64,000 nucleotides of DNA, taken from assembly GCF_024347635.1 (NCBI RefSeq), contig NZ_AP025510.1, forward strand, positions 1,798,001 to 1,862,000. Reading direction: 5' to 3'. This DNA comes from Vibrio tasmaniensis. GTDB taxonomy: Bacteria > Pseudomonadota > Gammaproteobacteria > Enterobacterales > Vibrionaceae. Under the pieces are notes generated by a model that had not been told where the DNA came from, ran no database searches, and worked only from the letters and a program-made list of their open reading frames with translations. The first letter of the stretch is position 1. The number at the start of each line of letters is the position of its first letter. Position numbers and translations under genes: made by a program. Shown here piece after piece: positions 47,940-56,990 of the stretch.

Positions 47940-48482
47940 TCACTTTTCTACTTTGAGATTAAACCTAACCACACTTTGATCATCATTTTGTGGCGTCATT
48001 TCTACCCCAATTGATTCACCGTGGTACTCAGCACACCCTTCTATGAGTCCCAAGCAAACATGAGACATGCACCGTGCGCTTTTATAGTCAAAGACAAGTT
48101 GCGCTTCGGTCGTGGTGATAAAGCTAAATTTTGGAGGCTCAGCATCTGGGTAGAGCTTCTTCACTTCCACGTGAATGTAACGCTCTACGTGCTGAATAAA
48201 TTGAAAAGTGGTGTTGCTGTGGGCGAGGCTCGCTTTATTCGGTAATGACGCCAACAAGTTTTTAAAAACAGACTGTCCAAAAACACGTTGTAAGCTCGCT
48301 GCATCAATATCAGTTTTTTTGCTCAGATTGATAATCAACCGAACAAGATCTTGATGGTCATAACTGCCTACTGATGTGTAGATCCCCTCATCTTCTGACA
48401 TTTCTAGAACTTCTTCCAAAAGCTCTAACCCAAACTTGTCTTCAACAAGCTCTAAAAATTCGGTGAATATGATTCCTTTCAT
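47940..48482 (-). CDS. hnoX: Heme NO-binding protein (H-NOX)
   Basis: 180 residues, soluble heme sensor. Start MKGIIFTEFLELVEDKFG is typical of bacterial H-NOX; proximal heme ligand His104 (RYIHVEVKKLYP), and YxSxR motif YKSAR at 133-137, which contacts the heme propionates. Cys138, His141, Cys143 and Cys150 follow, compatible with the zinc/thiol site described for some vibrio H-NOX proteins. No Tyr is evident in the distal pocket positions I can judge, fitting NO rather than O2 binding. AAGG seven bases upstream. Operon with the hybrid kinase gene. Confidence 0.95.
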   Translation of the reverse strand: MKGIIFTEFLELVEDKFGLELLEEVLEMSEDEGIYTSVGSYDHQDLVRLIINLSKKTDIDAASLQRVFGQSVFKNLLASLPNKASLAHSNTTFQFIQHVERYIHVEVKKLYPDAEPPKFSFITTTEAQLVFDYKSARCMSHVCLGLIEGCAEYHGESIGVEMTPQNDDQSVVRFNLKVEK

Positions 48483-48751
48483 CTCATACCTTTTCTTCTA
48501 TTTCTTTTTAGAATGGTCCACTAAGTTATTGTTATCAAATTCTTAAACAGAAAATATATGTTTCATCACCCAATTTATGACATGGGTAACGCTTACTAGC
48601 GCATTTTAAGAAAATTCGTGACTAGCCGGCTCTTGTTATGTCCTGTGATCCCCTCTACTAAAGGAGGAATATGACGACAAATGAGAAATTAGTAATCAAC
48701 ACACGGTTATGTCTATACTTAAAATCATAATAATCAATATATTGGCTTTAT

Positions 48752-49351
48752 ATGAACAAAGACAACTTCCTTCAACAATTCCAGCTCAACTCTACCGTTG
48801 GCTATCACCCAGAATCCATTGAGCGCGTTTCGCACATCAGTGACGACCAATTGCGTAAAGCGGCAGTGGTAGTCGGTTTAGTGGAACGAGAAGATGGTTT
48901 ACACGTCATTTTTACTAAAAGAGCAGCACATCTTAAACATCACCCTGGCCAAATCAGTTTTCCCGGAGGAAAACACGAACTCTCTGACCCTTCTATGCAA
49001 TTCACCGCACTTAGAGAACTCCACGAAGAGGTCGGAATTCGATCGAATCAAGTTAAAATTGTTGGGCAATTACCCACTTTAAGTACCATTAGTAAATTTT
49101 TAGTTACACCGATTGTTGTAATGGTTGATTCTGACTATAAAGCCATCATCGATGAGAACGAAGTTGCCTCTATTTTTGAGGTGCCAGCCACCTATATTTT
49201 GGACCAAGCCAAGTTACACAGCCACACTGTTAACTTTAAACAAATCAAGCATCGTGTTTTTACGATGCCCTTCCAAGAGCACCTAATTTGGGGCGTTACA
49301 GCGCAAATCATCCAATCTCTGCAGCAACACGTAGTGCAACAAATTACATAG
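48752..49351 (+). CDS. nudL: CoA pyrophosphatase of the NUDIX family
   Basis: 199 residues. NUDIX box FPGGKHELSD ... ALRELHEEVGI (about 70-94), preceded by LKHHPGQIS, the extended signature of the CoA-diphosphatase subgroup (NudL/YeaB). Predicted to hydrolyse CoA to phosphopantetheine and 3',5'-ADP. In E. coli nudL lies between pabB and sdaA; here pabB, the H-NOX pair and nudL keep that neighbourhood. Confidence 0.93.
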   Translation: MNKDNFLQQFQLNSTVGYHPESIERVSHISDDQLRKAAVVVGLVEREDGLHVIFTKRAAHLKHHPGQISFPGGKHELSDPSMQFTALRELHEEVGIRSNQVKIVGQLPTLSTISKFLVTPIVVMVDSDYKAIIDENEVASIFEVPATYILDQAKLHSHTVNFKQIKHRVFTMPFQEHLIWGVTAQIIQSLQQHVVQQIT

Positions 49352-49660
49352 CAACTACGTTTTGTTTAATCCTTGTTAACAAATAACGACCTTTCCATGG
49401 AACAAATTTATTAATCCAATTTTGCGCAAACGTTTCCCTGATATGATTCTGTACTGAACCACCTTTCGCATAAATAAAACTAATGCCAAGCATAAACATA
49501 AATCACCTGTGGCACGCTATTTTCGTGATCAAAAATCCATTTTTCGCATATCATGTGACACGCCATTTCATTACATGATTTAGATCTATTTTTTGTAGAA
49601 GAAAATTCTGCAGAATTAGCCCCGACTTATTTCCTGTTCCCAAAAAATGAGTAATTTAAC
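49352..49660. other. Upstream region of sdaC
   Basis: About 310 AT-rich bases. A perfect 14-bp palindrome AATTCTGCAGAATT lies at 49604-49617, 44 bases upstream of the sdaC start, a possible operator. TGTGACACGCC near 49554 resembles one half of a CRP site, but the other half is poor. Confidence 0.45.
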
Positions 49661-50914
49661 ATGAACACAACAACTTCTTCGGCAAATGCCGTTACAGATA
49701 CAAGCAAGTTTAACTATAAAGATTTTACCTGGTGTCTATCACTATTCGGTACAGCAGTTGGTGCTGGTGTACTATTCCTTCCAATCAAAGCTGGTGCGGG
49801 TGGTTTTTGGCCACTAGTTATCCTAGCTTTAATCGCGGCACCAATGACTTGGTTCGCACACAAATCTCTAGCTCGTTTCGTACTGTCTTCTAAGAACCCT
49901 GAAGCAGATATTACAGACACAGTTGAAGAACACTTCGGTAAGACTGGCGCGAACCTTATTACTTTCGCTTACTTTTTCGCTATCTACCCAATCGTTCTTA
50001 TCTACGGTGTTGGTATCACAAACACGGTTGACTCTTTCCTAGTAAACCAAATGGGCATGGAATCTATTCCTCGTCCTCTTCTTTCTGGTGCACTTATCCT
50101 TGCTATGACAGCAGGTGTTGTATTCGGTAAAGAGCTGATGCTTAAAGCAACTTCAGCAATGGTTTACCCTCTAGTATTCGTACTACTAGCGCTGTCTTTC
50201 TACCTAGTTCCTGATTGGAACACTTCAATGATGGAAACAAGCCCAGAATGGTCAGCAATGCCTTCTATTATCTGGCTTGCGATTCCAATCATCGTGTTCT
50301 CTTTCAACCACAGCCCAATCATTTCACAGTTCTCTAAAGAGCAACGTCGTGTATACGGTGAAGACGCAGTTAAGAAAACTGACGCGATCACTGGTGGCGC
50401 AGCAATGATGCTGATGGGTTTTGTAATGTTCTTCGTATTCTCTGTGGTACTTTCTCTATCTCCAGAGCAATTAGCAACAGCGCAATCTCAAAACATCTCG
50501 GTTCTTTCTTACCTAGCTAACGTTCATGAGTCTCCACTTATCTCTTACATGGGTCCTCTTGTAGCGTTCGCAGCAATCACTTCTAGCTACTTCGGTCACT
50601 TCCTAGGTGCTCATGAAGGTCTTGTTGGTCTAATTAAGTCTCGCTCTGGTTCTTCAATCAGCACGATTGAGAAAGCATCTCTAGCGTTCATCGTTGTTAC
50701 AACTTGGATTGTTGCGGTAGTTAACCCAAGCATCCTAGGTATGATTGAAACAATGGGTGCTCCAATGATTGCAGCTATCCTATTCCTAATGCCTGTATTC
50801 GCGATGCAGAAAGTACCAGCGATGGCTAAGTACAAAACTTCAGCACCTGTGCAAATCTTTACAGCTTTATGTGGTCTAGCGGCTATTAGTTCTGTAATCT
50901 ACGGCGCTCTTTAA
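49661..50914 (+). CDS. sdaC: Serine transporter SdaC (HAAAP family)
   Basis: 417 residues with about 11 hydrophobic segments. The first reads WCLSLFGTAVGAGVLFLPI, the hallmark of hydroxy/aromatic amino acid permeases; also WLAIPIIVFSFNHSPIIS and GHFLGAHEGL. Proton-coupled serine uptake is the expected role. It lies 120 bases upstream of the serine deaminase gene, with a terminator between, so the two form a serine catabolic unit. Confidence 0.93.
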   Translation: MNTTTSSANAVTDTSKFNYKDFTWCLSLFGTAVGAGVLFLPIKAGAGGFWPLVILALIAAPMTWFAHKSLARFVLSSKNPEADITDTVEEHFGKTGANLITFAYFFAIYPIVLIYGVGITNTVDSFLVNQMGMESIPRPLLSGALILAMTAGVVFGKELMLKATSAMVYPLVFVLLALSFYLVPDWNTSMMETSPEWSAMPSIIWLAIPIIVFSFNHSPIISQFSKEQRRVYGEDAVKKTDAITGGAAMMLMGFVMFFVFSVVLSLSPEQLATAQSQNISVLSYLANVHESPLISYMGPLVAFAAITSSYFGHFLGAHEGLVGLIKSRSGSSISTIEKASLAFIVVTTWIVAVVNPSILGMIETMGAPMIAAILFLMPVFAMQKVPAMAKYKTSAPVQIFTALCGLAAISSVIYGAL

Positions 50915-50987
50915 TCTCAAGTCCTTTTTATAAGATGACACCCATCTTATATGGCGAGATTAGACAAAAAATATAATGATAATAAAT

Positions 50988-51021
50988 GAGCCTCCCTACT
51001 CCCCTTGGGAGGCTCTCTTTT
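50988..51021 (+). terminator. Intrinsic terminator between sdaC and sdaA
   Basis: GAGCCTCCC / GGGAGGCTC with a ten-base loop, then TCTTTTT. The T-run ends right before the GAGG ribosome site of sdaA, so readthrough or a promoter inside the gap must supply sdaA mRNA. Confidence 0.92.
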
Positions 51022-51034
51022 TGAGGTAATCGCT

Positions 51035-52396
51035 ATGATTAGTGTATTTGATATCTATAAAATCGGTGTTGGTCCATCGAGCTCACATACAGTTGGACCA
51101 ATGAAAGCGGGTAAAGAATTTATTGATGACCTACGTTCAATGGGAAAATTGCGCGACATCACTAAAATCACCGTGGACGTATATGGATCACTATCACTGA
51201 CAGGGAAAGGTCACCACACAGATATCGCAATCATCATGGGTCTTGCTGGCAATACTCCTGAGCGTGTTGATATCGATTCTATTGCAGGCTTCATTGCTCG
51301 AGTAGAAGAAACTGAACGTCTACCTGTTGGTATGCACTGTCATACTGTTTCGTTCCCACGCGATGGTGGAATGAACTTCCACACGAGCAACCTTTCTCTA
51401 CACGAGAATGGCATGAGCATTCATGCTTGGGTTGATGACGAAGTCGCATACTCAAAAACGTACTACTCAATTGGTGGCGGTTTCATCGTTGACGAAGAGA
51501 ACTTCGGCAAAGAAGAAGAAAACCCAATTAAAGCACCTTACGAATTCACAACAGCTGAAGAGCTGGTTAATCAGTGTAAAGAAAGTGGTCTTTCTATCAG
51601 TACACTGGTTATGAAAAATCAAGCGGCTTTCCACTCAGACGAAGAGTCTCGCACTTACTTCGCTAACATCTGGAAAACGATGCGTGAGTGTATGGATCGC
51701 GGTATGAATACTGAAGGTATCCTGCCTGGTCCACTGCGTGTACCTCGTCGTGCAGCAGCACTTCGCCAACAACTGATCACGTCAGAAAAAACAACTAACG
51801 ATCCAATGACGGTTGTTGACTGGGTGAACATGTTTGCTTTCGCAGTAAACGAAGAGAATGCAGCTGGCGGTCGTGTAGTAACAGCACCAACAAACGGCGC
51901 ATGTGGCATCATCCCTGCTGTATTGGCTTACTACGATAAGTTCATTCAAACAGTAACAGAGAAAGACTACATCCGTTACTTCGCAGCTTCTGGCGCGATC
52001 GGTGGTCTTTACAAGCGTAACGCTTCTATCTCTGGTGCTGAAGTTGGCTGTCAGGGTGAAGTTGGTGTGGCGTGTTCTATGGCTGCTGCTGGTCTTGCTG
52101 AGCTTATGGGTGGTAGCCCAGAGCAAGTATGTATGGCTGCTGAAATCGGCATGGAGCACAACCTAGGTCTAACGTGTGACCCAGTTGCTGGACAAGTACA
52201 AGTACCATGTATCGAGCGCAACGGTATTGCTGCAGTGAAAGCAATCAACTCGACTCGTATGGCACTTCGTCGTTCTTCTGCTCCTACTGTTTCTCTAGAT
52301 AAAGTTATCGAAACTATGCTAGAAACCGGTAAAGACATGAACGCTAAATACCGTGAGACTTCTCAAGGTGGTTTGGCTGTTAAGGTTGTTTGTTAA
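51035..52396 (+). CDS. sdaA: L-serine ammonia-lyase, iron-sulfur type
   Basis: 453 residues (E. coli SdaA, 454). Converts L-serine to pyruvate and ammonia. N-terminal domain starts MISVFDIYKIGVGPSSSHTVGPM; catalytic domain has the cluster cysteines in GCQGEVGVACSMAAAGL, GLTCDPVAGQVQVPC. The ATG at 51035 has GAGGT eight bases upstream; the open frame continues upstream to a TTG but runs through the terminator hairpin. Confidence 0.97.
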   Translation: MISVFDIYKIGVGPSSSHTVGPMKAGKEFIDDLRSMGKLRDITKITVDVYGSLSLTGKGHHTDIAIIMGLAGNTPERVDIDSIAGFIARVEETERLPVGMHCHTVSFPRDGGMNFHTSNLSLHENGMSIHAWVDDEVAYSKTYYSIGGGFIVDEENFGKEEENPIKAPYEFTTAEELVNQCKESGLSISTLVMKNQAAFHSDEESRTYFANIWKTMRECMDRGMNTEGILPGPLRVPRRAAALRQQLITSEKTTNDPMTVVDWVNMFAFAVNEENAAGGRVVTAPTNGACGIIPAVLAYYDKFIQTVTEKDYIRYFAASGAIGGLYKRNASISGAEVGCQGEVGVACSMAAAGLAELMGGSPEQVCMAAEIGMEHNLGLTCDPVAGQVQVPCIERNGIAAVKAINSTRMALRRSSAPTVSLDKVIETMLETGKDMNAKYRETSQGGLAVKVVC

Positions 52397-52435
52397 TAAC
52401 CTCTAACACAGCTTGCTTGGTAACGAGCAAATAAT

Positions 52436-52466
52436 AAAAAAGGAACGCTGATGCGTTCCTTTTTTT
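52436..52466. terminator. Bidirectional terminator after sdaA
   Basis: AAAAAGGAACGC / GCGTTCCTTTTT with loop TGAT and T-runs on both strands, between convergent genes. Confidence 0.93.
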
Positions 52467-52532
52467 GTATCTGAATTCCGGTCACTTATATCTAAGATGC
52501 TCAATTCGCATCTTAGATAATTGACCAAAGAA

Positions 52533-53687
52533 CTAGATCACTTGTGAGATAAGCAGGAAGCAACCAAACAGCAGCGAGAACAGCATCATTACGTTGCCAC
52601 CTTCTGCTCGGTATCTGTCTTCCGCTACTTTCATAAAGCGTTGCTTATGAACCATCACCAGAGGAACAAAAACAGCCAAGAACACTAAGATGATGCCCGC
52701 GTAGTTCAACACTTGTAGGAACTTATCTGCAGCAAGCAGTGAACCCGCCAGCGGCAAGATGAAGCTAATGCAGTAAGTCACCGCTGTGTTTTGGTTGAAC
52801 ATATCTCTATTTTGGTTGAACAGCGCCATCGCCACACCAAAGAAAGAAGTTAACAGTGCCAAACCTGTGAAGGTAGAAAGAACATTACCCACCCAAGGAG
52901 ACTGTGCCTCAAACGCCGCCATCAAATCAGAGACATTTTTGAAGCTTCTGAATTGCTCTTCACTCAGGTTACCGACCACAGCAAACAACCAGCATAAGTA
53001 GCAAGCAAGCGGGATAAGTGAACCGACGATCACCATGTTACGCAGCTGTTTGTCTGTCGCTTCGTGGTTGTAAGAAACCAAGGTTGGAATCACAACCATA
53101 AAGCCAAAGCTTGTGAATAGGATGGCACTGGTTTTGATGAGGTCAATGTGATCATGACTGGTTACTTGCATCAAGTTATCTTGAGTCATGCTCGGCGCCA
53201 AGAACGTCATGGTTGCAAACAAGCTCGCTAGCATCACGAAGAACAACGCACGATTCAGTTTATCAATTACACCAGTACCACTCGCGACTACGGCACCCGC
53301 AAGCAAGGTAAACACGATTTGGCTCGTAGTAGCGGTAATTTCAACGCCAAAGTTAGACAGCAACTTACTCAGCAAGTCGCCCGCGCCTAGAATGTAAGCC
53401 ATTAATAGACAAATCAATAGCGCGTATAGCAAGCCGTTGGTCAGCAACTGACCTTGTTTGCCCAGAGTTTTTCGGGCAATAGAGTTTAATCCTAGACCGC
53501 CACCCGCTTTGATGGTCGCTTCTAGAAGTAGTAATGCTGCGTAAGTCGTACCGAAACAGATCAGTACCATAAGCAGTGTGCCGTAAAGCAATCCGAATTG
53601 AGCTAATACCATCGGGATCGCAAGCATACCAGCACCGAGAGCGGTACCAGCGATAATTAGGGAGCTACCCATCATTTTAATATTCAT
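52533..53687 (-). CDS. Aromatic amino acid transporter, TyrP-like (HAAAP family)
   Basis: 384 residues with about 11 hydrophobic segments, first MMGSSLIIAGTALGAGMLAI, the hallmark of Mtr/TnaB/TyrP permeases; also FTSFGFMVVIPTLVSYNHE. Length and first TM resemble TyrP (tyrosine), but tryptophan cannot be excluded. It has a long leader of about 350 bases with two hairpins and an aromatic-rich small ORF that ends 69 bases upstream of its ATG, which suggests regulation at the level of leader translation. No clear TyrR box was found upstream. Confidence 0.9.
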   Translation of the reverse strand: MNIKMMGSSLIIAGTALGAGMLAIPMVLAQFGLLYGTLLMVLICFGTTYAALLLLEATIKAGGGLGLNSIARKTLGKQGQLLTNGLLYALLICLLMAYILGAGDLLSKLLSNFGVEITATTSQIVFTLLAGAVVASGTGVIDKLNRALFFVMLASLFATMTFLAPSMTQDNLMQVTSHDHIDLIKTSAILFTSFGFMVVIPTLVSYNHEATDKQLRNMVIVGSLIPLACYLCWLFAVVGNLSEEQFRSFKNVSDLMAAFEAQSPWVGNVLSTFTGLALLTSFFGVAMALFNQNRDMFNQNTAVTYCISFILPLAGSLLAADKFLQVLNYAGIILVFLAVFVPLVMVHKQRFMKVAEDRYRAEGGNVMMLFSLLFGCFLLISQVI

Positions 53688-53756
53688 TGTTTTTAACTTA
53701 TTTGTTTAGTTTTTATAGGTGTGAGTCTTTGTACATCGAGAGGATGACAAAGGCGT

Positions 53757-53954
53757 TCAGATAGAAATAAAGTTATAAAACGAATAACAATAGGAGCGAT
53801 AAGTGGTAAAGAAGCGTGCAGAGACGTGGTCGAACAGGGCGTTCAAAGAGGATCTTGTCTTAAAAGAGGTAAAACGAGCAGTATGAGTGAGCATTAACTG
53901 ATGTGGTGAACCTTCCGTAGGTTCAATAATCGGCGATGTAATCTTGAATTTCAT
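53757..53954 (-). CDS. Candidate leader peptide, aromatic-rich C-terminus
   Basis: 65 codons, start ATG at 53954 (MKFKITSPIIEPTEG) with GGA nine bases upstream, a weak ribosome site. The final 17 residues are FFTTYRSYCYSFYNFIS, with eight aromatic residues (four Tyr, four Phe), followed by Ile and stop. The next gene encodes a TyrP-like transporter 69 bases further. This is the pattern expected if slow decoding of Tyr/Phe codons controls the transporter. No classical terminator hairpin follows, so any mechanism would differ from standard attenuation. It could also be a chance ORF. Confidence 0.35.
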   Translation of the reverse strand: MKFKITSPIIEPTEGSPHQLMLTHTARFTSFKTRSSLNALFDHVSARFFTTYRSYCYSFYNFISI

Positions 53955-53995
53955 GTATGTGTCCAATAATTGAGTCACATTCCATAGTATTTGAA

Positions 53996-54033
53996 GCAGC
54001 GTATCCGTTGCTGCCCTACCTCTATCATAGAGG
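53996..54033 (-). promoter_or_regulatory. Paired hairpins in the TyrP-like leader
   Basis: Minus strand: CCTCTAT-G-ATAGAGG (54019-54033), then GCAGC-N9-GCTGC (53996-54014). They precede the leader ORFs and may form a structured 5' region; no known riboswitch consensus was recognised. Confidence 0.4.
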
Positions 54034-54246
54034 TCTTTTCATCTTATCGAATGAGCCTCGAAACACAACGCTATAACCACAATTTTTGCTATTAAATTGA
54101 ACAAAACGGCCATTTGGATATAAATCAACCACCAAGCGACTTAAACCAATCATCATCATTAATAAAAACTCACCACATAAATACACCCACTCCATCAACA
54201 ACAAAGCTTGTATAAAGAACACCCAGACATATATGACAGCCACAAA

Positions 54247-54270
54247 AAAGGCGCTCTTGTGAGCACCTTT
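54247..54270 (-). terminator. Terminator of queD
   Basis: Minus-strand AAAGGTGCTC / GAGCGCCTTT with one mismatch, loop ACAA, followed by TTT. It lies 100 bases after the queD stop. Confidence 0.8.
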
Positions 54271-54369
54271 GAAGCTTTGAAGACTATAACCATAAAAACG
54301 ATATTGAATACTATCGTATTGAAGGCAATTACTTTAAAAATATAGCTTTGAAATTACAGTCTCGAAACC

Positions 54370-54732
54370 TTATTCACCGCGGTAGATACAACCCGCTGTG
54401 CATGTTTCTTTAATCTCAACCTTGCTCAAAAGTGGCAAGCTTGGTTTTAGTTCGTTCCAGATCCACTTAGCCAATACTTCACTTGTCGGGTTTTCTAAAC
54501 CTTCAATGTCGTTTAGGTAGTAATGGTCTAAACGGTCGTAAATGGGTTTGAATACAGCTTTAATTTCAGAAAAGTCGATTACCCAACCAGTATGCGGATC
54601 AACTTCGCCTTCTACGTACAAACGAACAAGAAAAGAGTGGCCATGCAAACGACCGCACTTATGCCCTTCTGGCACGTGGGGAAGATGGTGGGCTGCTTCA
54701 AACATAAACTCTTTGTATAACTCAGATCTCAT
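54370..54732 (-). CDS. queD: 6-carboxy-5,6,7,8-tetrahydropterin synthase
   Basis: 120 residues, second step of queuosine synthesis (7,8-dihydroneopterin triphosphate to 6-carboxytetrahydropterin). Zinc ligands: His in FEAAHHLP and the pair in [10 protein letters not shown]; catalytic Cys in [23 protein letters not shown] and the final [16 protein letters not shown] are diagnostic for QueD. GAGA lies seven bases upstream. Monocistronic. Confidence 0.97.
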   Translation of the reverse strand: MRSELYKEFMFEAAHHLPHVPEGHKCGRLHGHSFLVRLYVEGEVDPHTGWVIDFSEIKAVFKPIYDRLDHYYLNDIEGLENPTSEVLAKWIWNELKPSLPLLSKVEIKETCTAGCIYRGE

Positions 54733-55084
54733 TGTGTTTCTCAGGCTAAAAAAATGACACGCAATTTTACGTAAAACCCTTCCACTTCACAAGTTCTATC
54801 AATAGTAAGCTCTCAAACTGATTTATAAGACCAAACACTGTTAGTTACATCTATTAATAGATTCAACACTTAAAGGCCGAGAACACGGAAACAAGATCAT
54901 ACTTATCGCTATTTAATGATAAATTACTGACACTTACGCGCCAAAAAAACAACACAAAGTTGTTACATCACAGAAACATCATCATAAACGGAGAATGGTC
55001 ACACTATTTGTTATACCCCATAGGTAGTAGGGTCTCTGACACGTACAGTATGCGTGTCATTATAAATACTAAAAACTATTCCCT
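54733..55084. other. Intergenic region between queD and chemoreceptor gene
   Basis: About 350 AT-rich bases between divergent genes. A TGACACG-N9-CGTGTCA inverted repeat lies at 55037-55059, 25 bases upstream of the chemoreceptor start. Nothing else is assignable. Confidence 0.55.
55037..55059. promoter_or_regulatory. Inverted repeat upstream of the chemoreceptor gene
   Basis: TGACACG and CGTGTCA, nine bases apart. It may be an operator or a 5' mRNA hairpin. The gene start has no visible ribosome site. Confidence 0.45.
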
Positions 55085-56710
55085 ATGCGCTCAACAATCA
55101 CTTTCAAAATCTTGGTGGCTTTGGCCGTCGTGTTTACCTTCCTGCTTGCCATATCGACGTATTTTCAATATTCGCAACAAAAAGAGTTGGTTAACTCGGT
55201 GCTCAGTGAACAACTACACGACAAAGCGAGTAACTATTTCGATAGCCTCAACATGATGATGCTCACTGGCACCATGGCGCAAAAAGAGACACTTCGTCAG
55301 AAAGCGCTAGCTCAAGAAGGTATTGAAAATGTTCGTGTATTACGTGCCGATACAGTGAGCAAGTTATACGGCCCCGGCAATGAAAACCAAACGCCTGTCG
55401 ATGATATTGATAAACGAGCGCTAGCGGGTGAAACCGTTATCGAGCCCTTTTCTGCCGACTGGGGTAAAGGCTTGGTTATTGCTCTGCCAATGAAATCGAG
55501 TGAAGATTACCGAGGTACCAATTGTGTGGCCTGTCATATGGCGCCACAAGGTGAAGTATTGGGTGCCATTCGCCTCGAATATAACCTCAGCCACGCCAAC
55601 TCACTGATCAACACTCAAACCATGGCCGCTATCGGTATTATGGCGGTGATCTCCTTTGCCGGATTCGTTCTTACTATGGGATTGATTCGTAAGATCATCG
55701 TACGCCCTCTTCAACAGACATCTCGCTTTATGACCCAAGTCAGCAATGATAAGAACCTATCAACTCGCCTGCCAGAGCAAAGTAAGGATGAAATAGGTAC
55801 GCTGGCTAACTCCATCAACTCATTCATGGGCACCGTTTCTAACAGTTTGGAAAAGGTACAAGACACTTCGCACAAGTTGAATGCGTCTGCCAACCAACTG
55901 ACTAGTGTTGCGCAAATTACCGAGCAAGCCGCCAGCGATCAACAAAACGAAACAGCGGAAGTGCAAAACAATGTCGAAGGAATACAGGCACAGCAAGTCA
56001 ATGTAGAACAAGCGACTTTAACGGCTTCAGAGCTTATCAATCACACCGCCGATGTGGCGTGTAAGAGTGCCAATCAAGCACATGATGCAAGCAGTGAGAT
56101 AAAGAACCTAGTCAGCAGTATTGAAGAAGTAAAACACAAGATACAAACACTTAATGAGCAAACTGGAGAAGTCTCTTCAATATTGGGTGTTATTCGAGGT
56201 ATTGCAGACCAAACCAACCTTCTAGCCTTAAATGCGGCGATTGAAGCGGCTCGTGCGGGAGAACAAGGTCGGGGCTTTGCGGTAGTAGCAGATGAAGTTC
56301 GTGATCTTGCATCACGAACGGCAGAGGCAACGGGCAGTATTGAATCGATTATCCATCAGTTCCAGAAAGGCAGTGAAGAATCTCTGACTTCTGCCGACCG
56401 CGTTTGCGAACAAGCGCATCAAAGCTCAACAGATATCGACGCACTGTCCGTTGAAATGAACGGTGTCGTTGAAGAAATGAAACAAGTTCTGGCTCATGCG
56501 CAAAATATTCAACAACAGACGCAATCCACTACACACGCAACCCAAGATGTGCAACAAAAGGTGGAAACCATCACTTCTCATGCTGACAACACATCACAAT
56601 CTGCGGCTGAGACTCGTGACATCAGTAATGATTTAGAAGAACTTTCGGATCATCTCGAGTCACTGATTAATCAATTCACGCTCGCCAACACTGGAAATCG
56701 TAAAAATTAG
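55085..56710 (+). CDS. Methyl-accepting chemotaxis protein with c-type heme motif
   Basis: 541 residues. TM1 about 8-26, periplasmic domain about 27-178, TM2 about 180-203, HAMP 204-258, then the cytoplasmic signalling domain with [23 protein letters not shown]-type hairpin (about 372-410). The periplasmic domain contains CVACH at 147-151, the CxxCH signature for covalent heme, in the context [14 protein letters not shown]. That implies a redox, oxygen, or NO sensing chemoreceptor, matured by the Ccm system. Start at 55085 is the first ATG before TM1. Monocistronic. Confidence 0.93.
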   Translation: MRSTITFKILVALAVVFTFLLAISTYFQYSQQKELVNSVLSEQLHDKASNYFDSLNMMMLTGTMAQKETLRQKALAQEGIENVRVLRADTVSKLYGPGNENQTPVDDIDKRALAGETVIEPFSADWGKGLVIALPMKSSEDYRGTNCVACHMAPQGEVLGAIRLEYNLSHANSLINTQTMAAIGIMAVISFAGFVLTMGLIRKIIVRPLQQTSRFMTQVSNDKNLSTRLPEQSKDEIGTLANSINSFMGTVSNSLEKVQDTSHKLNASANQLTSVAQITEQAASDQQNETAEVQNNVEGIQAQQVNVEQATLTASELINHTADVACKSANQAHDASSEIKNLVSSIEEVKHKIQTLNEQTGEVSSILGVIRGIADQTNLLALNAAIEAARAGEQGRGFAVVADEVRDLASRTAEATGSIESIIHQFQKGSEESLTSADRVCEQAHQSSTDIDALSVEMNGVVEEMKQVLAHAQNIQQQTQSTTHATQDVQQKVETITSHADNTSQSAAETRDISNDLEELSDHLESLINQFTLANTGNRKN

Positions 56711-56990
56711 TATTCAATTGAGACTAAAGAGACAACTTTTGGTGTGACAAAGTAGAAAATAGAGCAAAAAATCAGCCCTTATTGGCTTTTATCCTCGATA
56801 GACAAAATATTTCTTTCACCAAGCAAGAATAAAGGTTGAAGCTGTCGTTATGACAGGTAATATGTTCAATCGATTTAAAAAGTTTATACAACTCAATGTT
56901 TCGGCTAATTATTGTGCAAATGTATGTTTATTTGCAGCAAAGCTAGATACTTCGAGTTGAATTTGTCCCTCAATGGAGAATGAAATCAAC

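Larger units (their letters stand above)
53688..54369. other. Long leader of the TyrP-like gene and queD 3' region
   Basis: About 680 bases. On the minus strand, from right to left: queD terminator (54247-54270), two hairpins (54019-54033, and 53996-54014), a 20-codon mini-ORF ending in Tyr-stop (53985 to 53923), and an overlapping aromatic-rich ORF (53954 to 53757). Confidence 0.6.

Noticed and set aside
53700-54033. TyrR box upstream of the TyrP-like gene
   Set aside because: Isolated GTAAA or TTTAC half-sites occur, but none with a partner at six-base spacing.
54025-54243. Minus-strand ORF of 72 codons near queD
   Set aside because: GTG start without ribosome site, begins inside the queD terminator hairpin region and crosses the leader hairpin; no recognisable family.
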